64,000 bases of DNA from Planctomycetota bacterium (GTDB lineage: Bacteria; Planctomycetota; Phycisphaerae; Phycisphaerales; SM1A02): contig JAIOPG010000005.1 of assembly GCA_021414025.1 (NCBI GenBank), positions 248,001 through 312,000 of the forward strand, in the 5' to 3' direction. A model generated the notes under the pieces. The model did no database searches. It had not been told where the DNA came from and saw only the letters and a program-made list of their open reading frames with translations. Positions within the stretch are counted from its first letter, which is position 1, and the number at the start of each line of letters is the position of its first letter. Made by a program: the position numbers and the translations under genes. This document shows, in pieces, positions 61,327-64,000 of the stretch.

Positions 61327-64000
61327 TCAATGCTGTACTGGTCGCAACACACCAATCTGATCGGGGCCGCCGGCTGGTAAACATACACCGATCGCAAGTC
61401 GGGGATGACCTGATGGGTGAGCGAGGAGATGAAATAGAATCAACCCATCTTCACCAATTGCTCTCCAGGGCGCGTCATCAATGTTGATACGAGGCGGATT
61501 GCGATTTAATCCGGTTCGGTGGTAATCAAAAAACTGATCCCCGAAATAGGCCCCAGGTCCTCCCGTCGGGTTACGAGTTCCCCAAGTAGCGACAAGTTGT
61601 GAACGCACTTCATCGATCTCGCGTTCCATCAGGCGGATCCGCCAATCGTTTCCCAAGTCCGTGCCAACACGATCCAAAGACGTTCCCGCAACCACTGGTC
61701 CCTGTCCAAATCGCAAACCAATCGAAAATCTCGGGCAGCGTCGCGCTCTCTCTCCCGGCGACAGATGCCCCCAAGGAACTTCGGGTTTGTCATTCGGATA
61801 AAGCCCAATCCCAGCATGTTCTCGACAAAGAGCCCATAATCGGAAATATGCAGCGATGGAATATGGACATTTGGTTGGAAGGAATTTGTCTCTCGAATCG
61901 CCCCCCCGGCGAGTGGCTTCAAGACCGGGACGGAACAGGAAATTTTGGGCAGGATCAAGTTTCAGTGCCCGCTCAATACTTTCCCAACGATGATGTTCGT
62001 CAGCACTTGGGGTCGGATCGTGATCGACAAAGATCATTTCATCGAGCATGTCAGCCACTTCGGAAAGCGAATATTTTGTTTTAAGAATTAATCCGCGCTT
62101 GATTCCCACGGTCACCCCATCCGCATTTCCGGGAGCAAAGCGTTGTTCAACCATTTCAAAATTCGGATCAACACCCGAACCGTCCCAAAATCCCGAGATA
62201 AAGGGAGTGCCTCCAGGAGCGAGCGGAAGCCGCCGCAGATTCTCAACTTTTCCGGTCGGCAGGAAGTTGCGTCCACCAAGTACTTGCGGAGACACACCGC
62301 CCGCATCCGACCCCGCCTTCGCGCGTTCGATATTGATAATTTCAGTACGCAAGGCTTCGTCAGCAGCGTGGTACTGCCGGAAACGGTCTAACTGATCCTC
62401 AAATGCAAAGACCCGACAATACGCGAGCCAAGCACCCCGATACCCAAACCATCGCTGCATCTGCATCTGCGTGTCCGCAAGCGGGGCATCTGGATCTCGG
62501 AGAAAAAGAGTGGTCGAAAGACCCTCGAGAGTTAGTCCACGCGACATGATATTGCCGGCGACGAAGATTGTGCAAAGCGATGTTGGAAGACACCAAGTGC
62601 CATCTGCCTGAAGCATTGGCTCGAAATTTGGAGGCGCGTCTGCCCCGAGAGAACCGTTGACAACTTGCATCTGAATAGATGGCAACACCTCTTCTACGAT
62701 CGCACGTTCCACGATCTCCCAATCCTCTGGTGGCAATTGAATGCCAGCACAACCCGGACGAGCACGAAGAATTTCCGCCGACCGCCGATATGCAGTAAGC
62801 CACGCGGACCACATGTTCCGTTCACGCGTGATTCTAACTGCAAGTCGGTGCCACTCTACTTCGGGGCGCGCCACATCGGCGCCAACGCCCACAATTGGTG
62901 GAATGTGTGGTGACTCATCATGCACCCAAGACTTTACAACTAACTCACCCTCGAATTGCGACTCAACACTGCTGGATGGATTGAAAAGCATCGACGAGAT
63001 AGGCGGCATTATCGCCTTCGCTTCGGTCAGCGTTGAAACTACAACACCACGGGTAGCCACGTATGAACGACTCGATGCAATCAAGCGACAGGCCGTCGCA
63101 ACGATGAATGCACGAAGCGATTCACCCACAAGCTCCATTCGCCGCACTTCCCATTCGGCCCGGGTAAGACCATCTGCATTTTCAAGTCCAATGCACGGCT
63201 GGAATAGTTCAGCAACAGCAGGATAGAACTCGCCGCCGCCGGAATGCCGCTGCGAGATCAACGGCACCGCAAACGACGCCCTGTCTCGAATTTCGGGGGA
63301 TCCCGATGCGCCAGGAGCGCGGATACAAGTGACAAAATCACGCGGACTAAGCGGATTATGATCGTGCTGCAAGAGATTGGCTTGTGGTGTGGCTGTGTAA
63401 GCGAGATAAACAACTCTCAGCTTGTCATGAAACACGCGACTATCACTCGGGCCCCTTGCCCACAGGCCCTCAATCCACCTTGGAAGAAATCGATCCGCCG
63501 GTGCACCTACGGGACCAGCACCAAGAATCGACCCGTCATCGGCTTCGTCGTCAATCACGAGCATCTTTAAGGGCCGATCGATTGTCACCATAGCCCGGTG
63601 CAGAGATTCTCTAAGCGCACTGAGATGATCCGCCTGCTTCATTACAACAGCAACAATTGGATTACCGGCGCGAATGTTTTTTGTCATGCGATTCACGCTG
63701 ACGTCAAACATCTCGCCCGGATTAAATCTCCCGTTAGTGATGTATGCCGTCTCGGGAAGCCAGAGGCGGACTTGCCGCCTTTGAAAATCACTCCCCACAT
63801 CCCACCCATCAAGATCCCGCACCGACCGATCTAGGGTCTGCCGCCAAAGAGACACCCGCGTTCCCGACACCAACACAACGACATCAAACCCATGATCAAT
63901 TGCAAGAGAGGAAACCGCCAACATCGAACCCGTCTTGCCACTCTGTACCGCACCAAGTACGAGTCCAGACACGAGTGGCGCATCATCGCAAGTAAGCCGC
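61327..64000 (-). CDS. Z1-domain ATPase of an antiphage system (5' end beyond window)
   Basis: At least 890 residues; the frame is open to the right edge, so the N-terminus is missing. Seen: GAVQSGKTGSML, the Z1 Walker A (VQSGKT), LVIDDEADDGS as a DE-type Walker B, and near the middle MSRGLTLEGLSTTLFLRD followed by QMQRWFGYRGAWLAYCR, which is the Z1 arginine block. The domain is a helicase-like ATPase. It heads an operon with the DUF4420 gene. Both are rich in ordinary AT-containing codons. In MZA-type systems a MutL-like gene precedes Z1; that would lie beyond 64000. GTG 63972 is an internal codon, not a proven start. Confidence 0.87.
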   Translation of the reverse strand, partial: RLTCDDAPLVSGLVLGAVQSGKTGSMLAVSSLAIDHGFDVVVLVSGTRVSLWRQTLDRSVRDLDGWDVGSDFQRRQVRLWLPETAYITNGRFNPGEMFDVSVNRMTKNIRAGNPIVAVVMKQADHLSALRESLHRAMVTIDRPLKMLVIDDEADDGSILGAGPVGAPADRFLPRWIEGLWARGPSDSRVFHDKLRVVYLAYTATPQANLLQHDHNPLSPRDFVTCIRAPGASGSPEIRDRASFAVPLISQRHSGGGEFYPAVAELFQPCIGLENADGLTRAEWEVRRMELVGESLRAFIVATACRLIASSRSYVATRGVVVSTLTEAKAIMPPISSMLFNPSSSVESQFEGELVVKSWVHDESPHIPPIVGVGADVARPEVEWHRLAVRITRERNMWSAWLTAYRRSAEILRARPGCAGIQLPPEDWEIVERAIVEEVLPSIQMQVVNGSLGADAPPNFEPMLQADGTWCLPTSLCTIFVAGNIMSRGLTLEGLSTTLFLRDPDAPLADTQMQMQRWFGYRGAWLAYCRVFAFEDQLDRFRQYHAADEALRTEIINIERAKAGSDAGGVSPQVLGGRNFLPTGKVENLRRLPLAPGGTPFISGFWDGSGVDPNFEMVEQRFAPGNADGVTVGIKRGLILKTKYSLSEVADMLDEMIFVDHDPTPSADEHHRWESIERALKLDPAQNFLFRPGLEATRRGGDSRDKFLPTKCPYSIAAYFRLWALCREHAGIGLYPNDKPEVPWGHLSPGERARRCPRFSIGLRFGQGPVVAGTSLDRVGTDLGNDWRIRLMEREIDEVRSQLVATWGTRNPTGGPGAYFGDQFFDYHRTGLNRNPPRINIDDAPWRAIGEDGLILFHLLAHPSGHPRLAIGVCLPAGGPDQIGVLRPVQH

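Overview
The window is high-GC bacterial chromosome (roughly two thirds G+C in most genes) and most resembles a planctomycete of the Phycisphaerae type. The pointers are a long MoxR-DUF58-BatA-like membrane operon that ends in a squalene-cyclase-fold protein, OprP-like porins that share a coiled-coil/WL[ST]EERA leader module, dnaA standing apart from dnaN, and many start codons that lie only 6-8 bases after a -10 box (probable leaderless mRNAs). The lineage is an inference from gene content; no rRNA or tRNA gene was seen.

Layout. 0-5.5 kb: an oxidative block on the plus strand with the tail of an acyl-CoA dehydrogenase, a leucine-type dehydrogenase and the E1 alpha, E1 beta and E2 subunits of a 2-oxo acid dehydrogenase. 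This reads as branched-chain amino acid breakdown; lipA (8.2 kb) makes the lipoyl group E2 needs. 5.5-10.5 kb: three tiny exported or membrane proteins, deoC, a ThuA-like lipoprotein, lipA and an M16 peptidase. 10.6-13.1 kb: a PilZ protein and the Hpt / REC-GGDEF / recO minus-strand operon, a possible cyclic-di-GMP group. 13.2-16.9 kb: an RNase Z-like hydrolase, dnaA with a good sigma70-type promoter, a candidate oriC with DnaA boxes just downstream, and mutM.

16.9-30.2 kb: seven plus-strand genes, most joined by ATGA or GTGA overlaps (MoxR, DUF58, BatA-like, VWA membrane protein, a 1440-residue coiled-coil giant, a squalene-cyclase-fold protein, an unknown exported protein). 30.1-41.5 kb, minus strand: comEC, trpD, an endonuclease IV reading frame continuous with a TPR lipoprotein, a Gfo/Idh/MocA oxidoreductase, a zinc-ribbon membrane protein, purQ and purL. 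41.5-46.7 kb: three paralogous porins. 47-59.7 kb: radA, a lone nuoH, carB, ruvA, a mannose-1-phosphate guanylyltransferase, ruvX, pgl and zwf (oxidative pentose phosphate path) and a Xer recombinase that overlaps a small cysteine-rich protein.

60.2 kb to the right edge: base composition falls to about half G+C and two genes appear that belong to mobile antiphage islands, a Z1-domain ATPase (cut by the edge) and a DUF4420 PD-(D/E)XK protein. They match the core of MZA-type defence. This is the strongest candidate for a novel or variant system here; its partners should lie beyond position 64000.
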